NCBI RefSeq assembly: GCF_001043175.1
Contig: NZ_CP011494.1
Span: forward strand, 2,604,001-2,668,000
DNA from: Marinobacter psychrophilus
GTDB taxonomy: Bacteria > Pseudomonadota > Gammaproteobacteria > Pseudomonadales > Oleiphilaceae
Length of the DNA: 64,000 nt
Direction of reading: 5' to 3'
Below the pieces are notes generated by a model. That model did no database searches, was not told where the DNA came from, and saw only the letters and a program-made list of their open reading frames with translations. Below, piece after piece: positions 1-7,639 of the stretch. The translations under genes and the position numbers were made by a program. Each line of letters starts with the position of its first letter. Within the stretch, counting starts at the first letter, position 1.

Positions 1-935
1 TCGTCGCCCCGGGCGGCAGCCCGCACAACTACACCCTGCGCCCGTCCCAGCGCCGCGCACTGGAGCAGGCCGACGCCATCTTCTGGGTAGGGCCAGAGGT
101 GGAAAGCTTTCTTATTGGCCTGCTGGCCAATAACGAATTCAGCGGCAGAACCCATCAACTGATGGGCCAAACCGACAACCGTAACGAAGAAGCCCCCCAC
201 GCCGACGATGATGAAAGCCGTGAGCACAATGACCATCAACAACACCAGGCTGACGAAGAAAAACACGATGGTCATAGTGACGAAGACAAACACAACGATC
301 ACGCTGACAAAGAAAAACACAGCGAACACAGCGAACACAGCGAACACAGCGAACACAGCGAACACAGCGAACACAGCGACGAGCATGCCCAGGCTGATGA
401 TGAACACAATCACGACCACGGCACGGGTGACGACCCACACATTTGGGTAGATCCACAACAAGCGCTTGAGATGGCCCACTCCATCGCCCAAACGCTGTCA
501 AAACTGGACAGCACCAACGCCCAGGCCATTCAGCAAAATCTGGAAGCGTTTGAACAACGCCTGAATGCCCGCGAAGCCAGCATCCGCGAGCAACTCGAAC
601 CGCTGCAAAACCGGACACTGTTCTCCTACCACAGCGCCTTCACCCGCTTCGCCGAACACTACGGCCTGCAACTGCAAGGCGTACTCACACTGAACCCGGC
701 ACTCAGCCCCGGCGCCAAACACATCGCCGAAGTACAAAACCAGCTAAAACAAGCCGGCAGCGCCTGCCTGCTCACCGAACCCCAGTTCAACACTCAATGG
801 TGGAAAAGCATCACAGAGGGCCTAGACATCACCTTCAGCACCTGGGACCCACTGGCCACAGACATACCCGCCACGCCCGAAGGCTATGAGCAGTTCCAAC
901 AAAGCATCGCCGATGCCGTGCTGAACTGCCGCTAG
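1..935 (+). CDS. znuA: Zinc ABC transporter substrate-binding protein ZnuA (5' end outside window)
   Basis: Periplasmic zinc-binding subunit of the ZnuABC high-affinity uptake system. The open frame already runs at base 3, so the start codon and signal peptide are not visible. Seen: SPHNY near the left edge, DPHIWVDP, and FSYHSAFTRFAEHYGL; in this family these carry the three metal-ligand histidines. Between the first two lies a loop of about 80 residues that is extremely rich in His, Asp and Glu and includes a tandem His-Ser-Glu run. Such loops are typical of ZnuA rather than of the manganese-specific relatives and probably capture or sense zinc. A Cys in GSACLLTEPQF and one at the very end (LNCR) match the C-terminal disulfide known in ZnuA. 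The znuB/znuC partners are not in the window. Confident. Confidence 0.93.
   Translation, partial: VAPGGSPHNYTLRPSQRRALEQADAIFWVGPEVESFLIGLLANNEFSGRTHQLMGQTDNRNEEAPHADDDESREHNDHQQHQADEEKHDGHSDEDKHNDHADKEKHSEHSEHSEHSEHSEHSEHSDEHAQADDEHNHDHGTGDDPHIWVDPQQALEMAHSIAQTLSKLDSTNAQAIQQNLEAFEQRLNAREASIREQLEPLQNRTLFSYHSAFTRFAEHYGLQLQGVLTLNPALSPGAKHIAEVQNQLKQAGSACLLTEPQFNTQWWKSITEGLDITFSTWDPLATDIPATPEGYEQFQQSIADAVLNCR
318..380 (+). repeat. In-frame 9-bp tandem repeat (His-Ser-Glu x7) inside znuA
   Basis: Seven consecutive copies of CACAGCGAA encode His-Ser-Glu; the last copy is CACAGCGAC (His-Ser-Asp). The unit is a multiple of three, so copy-number change lengthens or shortens the metal-binding loop without breaking the frame. 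The copies are almost identical at DNA level, which suggests recent slippage expansion. Confidence 0.95.
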
Positions 936-946
936 GGAGAGGGCCA

Positions 947-1018
947 GGGGAAGGATTTCAAATCCGTCCCCGCTTTGGCTTTGGCTTCGTCCTTCGAGAC
1001 AGATTTCAAATCTGTCCC
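947..1018. repeat. Two dispersed palindromic repeats (GATTTCAAATC family) between znuA and the PLP enzyme
   Basis: Two inverted repeats of about 24 bp lie head to tail at 947-971 and 996-1018. Each has the core GATTTCAAATC flanked by complementary G/C-rich arms. The same family recurs across the window, mostly between genes. The pair may also act as a weak bidirectional transcription end after znuA, but there is no T-run, so that is only a guess. Confidence 0.75.
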
Positions 1019-1066
1019 GAAGGTAAGCTTTATGAGAAACTGCTCCCCCAAAAAGGAGCCTCAGCC

Positions 1067-2260
1067 ATGCCCGACCACAGCCCGTCACCCAATCACCACC
1101 CCGCCACCCGCATCATTCACAACCGGCGCCATCGGGACCAGCAAGGCAGCCCTTACTCGCCGGTATACAACACCACCACCTACCGCTTCGACACAACCGC
1201 CGAGCAGCTGGCCGTGGTAAAAGGTGAAAACGACGGCAACCTCTACACCCGCTGGGGCACCAACCCCACCATCAAAGAGCTGGAACAGGGGCTGGCGCAG
1301 CTGGAATCAGCACAGGCCGGACTGGCGTTTGCCTCCGGCATGGCGGCCATCTCCGCCACCCTATTTGCCCATGGCCGCAACGGCATAGTGTGCGCAGGCG
1401 ATCTGTACGGCGGCACCCAGGAACTGCTGATGAATCATTTCGAGCCCCTGGGCATTCCCTTTACCTTCCTTCTGAACCAACAGCTGGATGAGCTGGAACA
1501 GCACCTGACCAAACCCGGTATGCTGGTGTACTGCGAAACCCCGGCCAACCCAACCATGGCTATACTCGACATCGCCGACCTGGCCCGCCGTGCTCACGCT
1601 AAGGGCGCCTTATTAGCCGTTGATAACACCTTCGCCAGCCCCATCAACCAGCGTCCGCTGGAACTGGGCGCGGACCTGGTCATGCACAGCGCCACAAAAT
1701 ACCTGGCCGGCCACAGCGACTTAACCGCCGGCGCCTTCATGTCCAGCGCAGAACTCGCCAAACCCGTCGCCGCCTGGCGTAAAAGCCTGGGCCAGATACT
1801 GGCACCGGAAATGGCCGCGCTTCTGTCGCGCAGCCTACGAACCCTGCACGTACGAGTCCGCCAGCACAACGAAAACGCCATGGCCGTCGCCATTGCCATG
1901 GAAAAACACCCGAAAGTCAGCCGCGTACTCTACCCCGGTCTGCCAGATTTCCCCGGCCACCAACTCGCCAGGCAACAAATGCACGGCTTCGGCGGTATGC
2001 TCAGTATTGACGTGATCGGTGGCGGCAAAGCGGCAGAAACGGTAGAAGACCACCTGCAAGTGTTTCTGTTGGCCACCAGCCTGGGCGGTGTAGAAAGCCT
2101 GGTCAGCCAGCCAATCGCCACCAGCCACTACCGCCTGACACCCGAAGACCGGGCACAAAGGGGCATCAGTGATGGCTTACTGAGGTTGTCGGTGGGGCTT
2201 GAAGATGCGGGGGATTTGATTGCAGATTTGGAGCAGGCGCTGGACAGTTTGGGGGAGTGA
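1067..2260 (+). CDS. PLP-dependent trans-sulfuration enzyme (cystathionine gamma-synthase/lyase family)
   Basis: Cys/Met metabolism PLP-dependent enzyme, 397 residues, normal family length. The ATG start is preceded by AAAAGGAGCC at good spacing. Seen: the substrate/phosphate region TRWGTNPTIKELEQGLAQLE, the glycine-rich FASGMAAISA, the PLP-stacking region GDLYGGTQELL, and MHSATKYLAGHSDLTAG, whose Lys211 is the expected Schiff-base lysine. The C-terminal half has LGGVESLVSQPIATSHY and LLRLSVGLEDAGDLIADLEQAL, standard for the family. These proteins catalyse gamma-replacement or beta/gamma-elimination on homoserine-derived or cystathionine substrates in the cytoplasm. Motifs alone do not separate cystathionine gamma-synthase (metB) from beta- or gamma-lyase, so no symbol is given. 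It stands alone on the plus strand between palindromic repeats. Confidence 0.9.
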   Translation: MPDHSPSPNHHPATRIIHNRRHRDQQGSPYSPVYNTTTYRFDTTAEQLAVVKGENDGNLYTRWGTNPTIKELEQGLAQLESAQAGLAFASGMAAISATLFAHGRNGIVCAGDLYGGTQELLMNHFEPLGIPFTFLLNQQLDELEQHLTKPGMLVYCETPANPTMAILDIADLARRAHAKGALLAVDNTFASPINQRPLELGADLVMHSATKYLAGHSDLTAGAFMSSAELAKPVAAWRKSLGQILAPEMAALLSRSLRTLHVRVRQHNENAMAVAIAMEKHPKVSRVLYPGLPDFPGHQLARQQMHGFGGMLSIDVIGGGKAAETVEDHLQVFLLATSLGGVESLVSQPIATSHYRLTPEDRAQRGISDGLLRLSVGLEDAGDLIADLEQALDSLGE

Positions 2261-2270
2261 CTGCTCGCCC

Positions 2271-2335
2271 GGGGACGGGTTTCAAATCCGGCCCCTCTAG
2301 ATTTTCCCGGGAACAGACTTGAAATCTGTTCCCGG
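2271..2335. repeat. Two dispersed palindromic repeats downstream of the PLP enzyme
   Basis: Copies at 2271-2295 (GGGTTTCAAATCCGG core) and 2306-2335 (AACAGACTTGAAATCTGTT core, the longer stem). They lie just after the TGA of the PLP enzyme and before the DUF2442 remnant, whose 3' side they abut. Together with that remnant they fill the stretch 2261-2570. Confidence 0.75.
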
Positions 2336-2343
2336 ACGCACTG

Positions 2344-2530
2344 CTAAGCCGCTCTTTTCTTGTTGCGGCGGGTTTGGTCACCAAGGCCAGCCAGGAGCCC
2401 CTTTAACGCTGAAGTCCTCATCCAGTGCGTCCCAATGAATACCATGCACACTCAACTCAAAATCTTGACGGCTCACTGGGTCCGCGTGAAGTAATCTGGA
2501 AACCATGCCAGTGTTGCGCCTATAACGGGT
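2344..2530 (-). pseudogene. Decayed DUF2442 family protein (truncated and frameshifted)
   Basis: Reading leftward from about 2530, the frame gives MVSRLLHADPVSRQDFELSV (ATG at 2506) followed by HGIHWDALDEDFSVKG, which is the signature end of DUF2442 proteins (WxxLDEDISVxGLLAG). At the GGGG run after SVK the frame is lost to an early TGA. Skipping one G restores LLAGLGDQTRRNKKRAA and a proper TAG at 2344. The upstream third of the domain is absent or unrecognisable, and its place is occupied by the 3' flank of the metallo-hydrolase gene. DUF2442 proteins often sit with DUF4160 proteins in toxin-antitoxin-like pairs (family knowledge); no partner is seen here. It is too short to appear as a normal ORF. 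Confidence 0.7.
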
Positions 2531-2570
2531 TGACGAAACTATTCGCGTTTCACGCGTCCCCGCTACTTCG

Positions 2571-4076
2571 CTATTCCGCTATAACAACCTGAGATTTCAC
2601 CTCAGCCTCAAACAGCTTCTTCAACGCCGCCTTAGCACCATCATCACCGTGCACCAGCCGAATTTCCCTGGGCGCATTTGGAATACCCAACACAAAATTC
2701 AGCAAGTCACTCTGCCCCGCGTGGGCGGAGTAACCGCCTACTTGGTGAATGCGCGCGCAGATGGGGTAACGTTTATCATCAAGCTCCACCCAGCCAGCCT
2801 GATCCGGTGTTCCCACGCCGGCGTTGCTGCCGTATTTTAAAATATCCCGACTTGGTGTGCCCGAGGCTTGATAGCCCACGAACAACACATCATTACGAGC
2901 GTCGCCGAGCATCGCTTTCAGGTAATTCACCACCCGGCCACCCGCGCACATACCTGAACCCGCCAACACCACCGCCGGGCGCTTGAAACTGGCCAGGTAC
3001 TCAACCGCCTCAAGATGACTCGCATGACTGTTAATCAGCGTAAGCTGGTCGAAACCCAACGAATGCCGTCCCTGGCTCAGCACTTCCTGGGCTTCCGCGT
3101 CCCACATGGGTTTTAACTTGCGATAAATACGAGTGAACTCTGCCGCCAAAGGCGAATCCACCACAATCTCCAGATTCTGCCATGGCACACCCAGCGCCAC
3201 CGGCTCAGCGCCAAACTCATGAATCAGGCTTTCAATTTCATACAGCAAATCCTGTGTTCGGCCAATACTGAACGCCGGCACAATGACTGTACCGCCGTCA
3301 GCCAGGGCGCTCTGTAACACCTGCTTTAAACGCAAACGTCGTGTAGTGCGGTCTTCGTGGTCCTTATCACCATAGGTGCTTTCAATCACCAACCGATCAG
3401 CACGTTTTGGCGACACCGGTGCCGTCAGCAGCGGCGCGTGGGCAGCACCTAAATCACCACTGAAGACTATGCGCTCATTAACCAGCTCGCCCTGTTCCCC
3501 GACATGCTCGCCTTCGCCTTCTGCACCGTGCGCTCCCTCTTGCCCTACTGCGGTAACATCACATTCCACATACGCCGACCCCAGAATGTGACCTGCCGGT
3601 TGAAAATGAACATCCAAAGAACCACCGGTTTCGTCATCCGCCACAAACACCGAATGCCACTGCCCATAAGGCACCGACACCAAGCGCTGGCGAATAAGCC
3701 CCAGCACCCGTTCAATCAACGCCCTATCCCGCGTGAAGCCAATTTTCAGGGCGTCTTCCAGAATCTCTGGCAACATAATGGCTGAAGGCTCAGTGCAGAT
3801 AATCGGCCCGCTGAAACCCGCCGCCAGCAAATAAGGTATGCGGCCAACGTGGTCTATGTGCACGTGGGTAAGCACCAGGGCACGAATGTGAGCAAGGGGG
3901 AAATCAATAGAAAGGTCAGCAACCGATGACTTGCCGGCGGCGTCTGCGCCCTGGAACAGGCCGCAGTCAATCAGAATACCGGCGGAAGGATGCGATCGGT
4001 CAGAAGGGGTAATGCTCAGCTCGTGGCAAGAGCCGGTAACGCCAGAAACAGCGCCGTGATGGGAAATATTGATCAT
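2571..4076 (-). CDS. MBL-fold / beta-CASP metallo-hydrolase with RNA-specificity domain
   Basis: Metallo-beta-lactamase fold hydrolase of the beta-CASP group (CPSF73/RNase-like). It is 501 residues, with an AAGGAGG ribosome site before the ATG. Seen: the zinc motif HVHIDH at residues 71-76, a further metal region around PAGHILGSAYVE, FSGDLGA, the beta-CASP core with STYGDKDHEDR and VPAFSIGRTQDLLYE, SGMCAGGRVVNYL, and the C-terminal QVGGYSAHAGQSDLL with the last metal histidines. The family cleaves RNA or acts as a related phosphodiesterase; the substrate here is unknown. Between the metal motifs there is a Glu/Gly/His-rich insert (roughly residues 175-205) that looks like a flexible acidic loop. 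It is probably monocistronic. Confidence 0.88.
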   Translation of the reverse strand: MINISHHGAVSGVTGSCHELSITPSDRSHPSAGILIDCGLFQGADAAGKSSVADLSIDFPLAHIRALVLTHVHIDHVGRIPYLLAAGFSGPIICTEPSAIMLPEILEDALKIGFTRDRALIERVLGLIRQRLVSVPYGQWHSVFVADDETGGSLDVHFQPAGHILGSAYVECDVTAVGQEGAHGAEGEGEHVGEQGELVNERIVFSGDLGAAHAPLLTAPVSPKRADRLVIESTYGDKDHEDRTTRRLRLKQVLQSALADGGTVIVPAFSIGRTQDLLYEIESLIHEFGAEPVALGVPWQNLEIVVDSPLAAEFTRIYRKLKPMWDAEAQEVLSQGRHSLGFDQLTLINSHASHLEAVEYLASFKRPAVVLAGSGMCAGGRVVNYLKAMLGDARNDVLFVGYQASGTPSRDILKYGSNAGVGTPDQAGWVELDDKRYPICARIHQVGGYSAHAGQSDLLNFVLGIPNAPREIRLVHGDDGAKAALKKLFEAEVKSQVVIAE

Positions 4077-4144
4077 AACAACCTCCTTGTTGCTAAAAAG
4101 TGAACCAACTCCTGAACGTTAGACGTCAACCTGCAGGGGACAAC

Positions 4145-6097
4145 TCACTTTTCATTTCCAGCCATCGACACAGCTTCGAAATCTGTGTCGATGGTTCTGG
4201 GTATGACCGGCTGCGGATTCAGATTCCACACCAAATCCCCAACGCCCCCATTAGGCGCAAAACCCGTCGGCGCGGCTTTAAGAATAGACAGCACTTCCTC
4301 ACAATCAAACGCCTGACTGGCGTGTTGCAGTTGTTTCACCGTATCCGCTACCTTTGGCCAGGTCATACACACTTCACGGGCCATCATAATACGTGGGTGG
4401 GCAGTGCCTTGCGGATCATCACCAATCAACAGCTCTTCAAATAACTTTTCACCTGGGCGCAGCCCGCTGAACACCAGCTCTATCTCGCCATCTGGCTGCT
4501 CGGCGGTTCTTTCGCGGCGGCCCATCAAATGCATCATCTTACGGGCCAGGTCCGCAATTTTCACCGGCTCGCCCATGTCCAGCACAAACACCTCGCCACC
4601 CTGGCCCATACTACCGGCCTGCAGCACCAGTTGGCTGGCTTCGGGAATGGTCATGAAATAGCGAATAATGTCCGGATGGGTAACCGTCACCGGGCCACCG
4701 CTGCTAATCTGATCCCGGAACAAAGGCACCACAGACCCAGACGAGCCCAGCACGTTACCAAAACGCACCATAGAGAAAACCGTGTCGCTCTGGCGCTGAG
4801 CCAGCCCCTGCAACACCAACTCCGCCATGCGCTTACTGGCGCCCATCACGTTGGTGGGCCTTACCGCTTTATCAGTAGAAATCAGCACAAACAACTCAAC
4901 ACCCGCCGCTACTGCCGCCTCGGCTGTGTGCAACGTGCCAAACACGTTGTTCTGCACACCTTCAATCACATTGTGCTCTACCAGCGGCACATGCTTGTAA
5001 GCCGCCGCGTGATACACCGTTTGCACCCCAAACGAGCGCATCACCGTTTCACAGCGGCGACGATGCACCACACTGCCCAACAGCGGGTGCACACACACAT
5101 TCAAACCTTCCGCAGCGTTAATTTGCTGAAGCTCGCGCTCGATGGCGTATAACGCAAATTCGGACTGCTCAAACAGCACCAGACATTTTGGCTGGTGGCT
5201 GATAATCTGCCGGCACAATTCGGAACCAATCGAACCACCGGCACCGGTCACCATCACCGAACGCCCAAACAGCGACGACGCTACCTGGGCGTTGTCTGAC
5301 CGCACCGGATCGCGCCCCAGCAAGTCTTCAATTTCAAGATCGCGAATATCGTTAATGCGCGCCTGGCCGGCAATCACTTCACAGAACGACGGAACGGTTT
5401 GTACCGGCAAATTCAATTTTTCCAGCTGCGTTAACAATTCACGACGATTTACCTCTATATCCGCATCCACCGCCAACAACAGGCGCTGAACACCGTGGCT
5501 GCTCACAGCCTCTTTCAAGTGGCTCAACGCAAACGCCGGCAAACCCACAACCAGGGTTTTATGATTGGCAGGTATCAAACTGATGAACATAACGGGATGA
5601 TATTCGTCACCCTGCTGAAGCGCTTTAGCCAGCTGAACACCGGTTTTACCGGCCCCCACAATGGCTACGCGCTCCTTGTCGCGCCCAGACGAATATTGAA
5701 CCAGCATGCGCATGCTCATGCGGCTACCGCCAACAAAGATAAACGCCAGCGCAGCATAAATCAGCGGAACGGAACGAGGGACAAACACATGCAAACCGTA
5801 GCTAAGCACCACCAGCAACAAAGCAGAAGCGGCAACGCCGGTGATGATGGTTATGAAGGCCCGGTCGCTCATATAACGAATAACCGCGCGGTATAAGCCA
5901 AGGCGAACAAAAACGCCCAGCGTAAACACCACCGTAAGCAGCGAAATCAGCGCTTGGCCCCTGTTTGGTTCCCACAAGCCCACGTCCAGGCGCAGCGCAA
6001 AAGAGGCCCAAAGCGCGAAAGACAGCGCGATAAAGTCCACCGTTAAGGAAATGACACGCTTTTTGAAACGGGACAATTTAAGGAATGCGTTAAACAT
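4145..6097 (-). CDS. WbpM/FlaA1-like UDP-GlcNAc 4,6-dehydratase (membrane-bound polysaccharide biosynthesis protein)
   Basis: Inner-membrane nucleoside-diphosphate-sugar dehydratase of the WbpM/CapD type, about 650 residues. The frame could open at a TTG at 6130, but the ATG at 6097 (MFNAFLKLSRFKKRV) follows an AAGG and is the likelier start. The N-terminal third has about four hydrophobic membrane segments, then a degenerate CoA-binding-like Rossmann region (VGAGKTGVQLAKAL). The catalytic NAD domain has GAGGSIGSELCRQI near residue 284 and STDKAVRPTNVMGASKR near 400; the latter, SMK-type active site replaces the usual YxxxK. It should make UDP-4-keto-6-deoxy-GlcNAc, the substrate of the neighbouring reductase. 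The last codons (after VIPRTID) lie inside a copy of the dispersed palindrome, so the C-terminus is repeat-derived. Confidence 0.9.
   Translation of the reverse strand: MFNAFLKLSRFKKRVISLTVDFIALSFALWASFALRLDVGLWEPNRGQALISLLTVVFTLGVFVRLGLYRAVIRYMSDRAFITIITGVAASALLLVVLSYGLHVFVPRSVPLIYAALAFIFVGGSRMSMRMLVQYSSGRDKERVAIVGAGKTGVQLAKALQQGDEYHPVMFISLIPANHKTLVVGLPAFALSHLKEAVSSHGVQRLLLAVDADIEVNRRELLTQLEKLNLPVQTVPSFCEVIAGQARINDIRDLEIEDLLGRDPVRSDNAQVASSLFGRSVMVTGAGGSIGSELCRQIISHQPKCLVLFEQSEFALYAIERELQQINAAEGLNVCVHPLLGSVVHRRRCETVMRSFGVQTVYHAAAYKHVPLVEHNVIEGVQNNVFGTLHTAEAAVAAGVELFVLISTDKAVRPTNVMGASKRMAELVLQGLAQRQSDTVFSMVRFGNVLGSSGSVVPLFRDQISSGGPVTVTHPDIIRYFMTIPEASQLVLQAGSMGQGGEVFVLDMGEPVKIADLARKMMHLMGRRERTAEQPDGEIELVFSGLRPGEKLFEELLIGDDPQGTAHPRIMMAREVCMTWPKVADTVKQLQHASQAFDCEEVLSILKAAPTGFAPNGGVGDLVWNLNPQPVIPRTIDTDFEAVSMAGNEK
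4162..4194. repeat. Dispersed palindromic repeat overlapping the 3' end of the WbpM-like gene
   Basis: An inverted repeat with arms CCATCGACACAG and its near-complement around TTCGAAAT. It resembles the window-wide palindrome family but is more diverged. It encodes part of the terminal TIDTDFEAVSMAGNEK of the dehydratase. Confidence 0.6.
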
Positions 6098-6132
6098 AGT
6101 AACCCTTGGTTTTCCTGGCCGATGAACCAAAA

Positions 6133-6690
6133 TTACTCTCGACCCGGAACACGGTCGCCAGTGCCTTTGCCCGATACTGTCATCAAAATATATTTGAAGT
6201 AAGCTGCCACCGTCAGATTCGTCAGCATTTTGGCATCCGTTTCTGCAAGTAGCCCAGGCGTAGACATATCAATATTATTGACCTGCGCCAAACCAGTCAC
6301 GCCCGGCCGAGCGGCTAACACCCCACGCTGTTCCCGCTCCTGAATCAATTTTTCCTGGTTAAAAAGGCAAGGCCGTGGGCCAACGAGGCTCATCTCACCT
6401 TTCAACACATTCCAAAGCTGCGGCAACTCATCCAGCTTAGTACGGCGCAAAAAATGCCCAAATTTGGTGATGGACGAACTGCTCGCCAGGTGACTGGCAA
6501 CCGACGCTGTGTTGACAGACATAGTGCGAAATTTCACCAACGTAAACGGCTTTTTATGCTGCCCTACCCGCTCCTGACGAAAAACCGGTAAGCCGGTGTC
6601 AAACAAACCAATAACGTAAAGAACCAGTAACACCGGAAAACCAAACACCAAGCCCAATAATGAAAACAAAAAGTCCAAAGTACGAATCAC
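6133..6690 (-). CDS. Bacterial sugar transferase (initiating phosphoglycosyl transferase, PglC/WreU type)
   Basis: Monotopic phosphoglycosyl transferase, 185 residues, with one N-terminal hydrophobic hairpin ([24 protein letters not shown]). Conserved motifs are seen in order: [42 protein letters not shown] (the catalytic Asp-Glu is in this stretch in the family) and [12 protein letters not shown]. Such enzymes move a sugar-1-phosphate from UDP-sugar to undecaprenyl phosphate, the first membrane step of repeat-unit assembly. It starts with GTG, 4 bases after the reductase stop, and ends 35 bases before the dehydratase ATG, so the cassette is an operon. With a dehydratase and a 4-reductase beside it, QuiNAc-1-phosphate is the likely cargo, as for WreU of Rhizobium (inference). 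Confidence 0.88.
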   Translation of the reverse strand: MIRTLDFLFSLLGLVFGFPVLLVLYVIGLFDTGLPVFRQERVGQHKKPFTLVKFRTMSVNTASVASHLASSSSITKFGHFLRRTKLDELPQLWNVLKGEMSLVGPRPCLFNQEKLIQEREQRGVLAARPGVTGLAQVNNIDMSTPGLLAETDAKMLTNLTVAAYFKYILMTVSGKGTGDRVPGRE

Positions 6691-6694
6691 AAAA

Positions 6695-7639
6695 TCAATC
6701 CTGTTGATTGGGAAAACAACGCTGAAGACCCTGCTTTACAGTCAGCGGCGGAGTCCAGTTTAAACACTTTCGGGTGTGGCTGATATCAACCTGAAGGGAA
6801 CCGAGTAAACGCTGAGCCACAGCTTTTTTTCCCAGCAAGGCGGCACCAAATTGTAGCAAGCCCACAGGAACAGAAATAAGCCGCGAAGGCTTACCCATAG
6901 CCCCCGCAACACCTTGAAGCAATTGAGTTGTCGACAGGTCCTCACCGTCACTCACCAGAAACGTCTCGTTTGCTGCACCGGGGTGATCGATGCAGGTAAT
7001 GATCAAGTCCACTAGATTATCCAGAGCGACAAGCGAGCGCTTGTTATGCACCGCACCAAGTGGCAACGGCAGGCCTTTGCCGACCAACTTGATCATACCG
7101 GCAAAATTGCCTTTTACCCTTGGGCCATACACCAAAGGCGGGCGAATAATAACAACCTCCATACCCGTTTCGGCAGCCAGCTCGCGCAAGCCCACTTCTG
7201 CCTCGTGCTTAGACGTACCGTAAAAGTCTTCGGGTAACGGCGCATCGTATGAAAAAAACGGCTTGCCTAGCGGGGTTTGCTCTCCGTTCACCTTAATAGA
7301 ACTGATAAAAACAAACCGCTTTACACCTGCAGTGGCAGCTCGGCGAGCAAGATTGAGCGTGCCCTCTACGTTCACTTTGCGGAACTCCGCCAGTGGATTC
7401 AGCATCTCATCGTTCATGATATGAGCACGCGCGGCAGCATGAATAACGGCGTCTTTCCCCGCTAGCGCAGTGGCCCATTGTTGGTTGGACTGGAGACTAT
7501 CCATTAAAACGTCCATACCAGCGCCCGTTGACCTCGGCCGCCTGACCAAACACGTCAAGTCAAACCGAGCATCTGTATTTAAAACGTTTGCCAAACATAA
7601 CCCAAGAAAACCGGTGGCCCCCGTTAGTAAAATATTCAC
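6695..7639 (-). CDS. NAD-dependent epimerase/dehydratase, WbpV-like UDP-4-keto-sugar reductase
   Basis: Extended short-chain dehydrogenase of about 314 residues. GTG at 7639 is chosen over an upstream TTG because GGAGA sits 8 bases before it and its GTGA overlaps the stop of the preceding glycosyltransferase by 4 bases. Seen: the NAD motif GATGFLG near the start, SSIKVNGEQT, and the catalytic YGTSKHEAE (YxxxK) in mid-protein, followed by RPPLVYGPRVKGNF. The surroundings (PglC-type transferase and WbpM-like dehydratase directly downstream) match the wbpV-wbpL-wbpM and wreQ-wreU arrangements, where this enzyme reduces UDP-4-keto-6-deoxy-GlcNAc to UDP-QuiNAc. That substrate is inferred from context; a C4-epimerase of UDP-GlcNAc is the alternative. 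Confidence 0.82.
   Translation of the reverse strand: MNILLTGATGFLGLCLANVLNTDARFDLTCLVRRPRSTGAGMDVLMDSLQSNQQWATALAGKDAVIHAAARAHIMNDEMLNPLAEFRKVNVEGTLNLARRAATAGVKRFVFISSIKVNGEQTPLGKPFFSYDAPLPEDFYGTSKHEAEVGLRELAAETGMEVVIIRPPLVYGPRVKGNFAGMIKLVGKGLPLPLGAVHNKRSLVALDNLVDLIITCIDHPGAANETFLVSDGEDLSTTQLLQGVAGAMGKPSRLISVPVGLLQFGAALLGKKAVAQRLLGSLQVDISHTRKCLNWTPPLTVKQGLQRCFPNQQD

Noticed and set aside
318..380. Periodic repeat as a CRISPR-like array
   Set aside because: Units are 9 bp with no spacers and are in frame within znuA; no cas genes.
139..618. Minus-strand ORF with repeated Cys-Val-Arg in znuA
   Set aside because: It is the complement of the His-Ser-Glu repeat and the surrounding znuA frame; no start site or other coding sign.
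4145..6130. TTG start at 6130 for the WbpM-like gene
   Set aside because: No ribosome site for it, and the ATG at 6097 gives the standard N-terminus.
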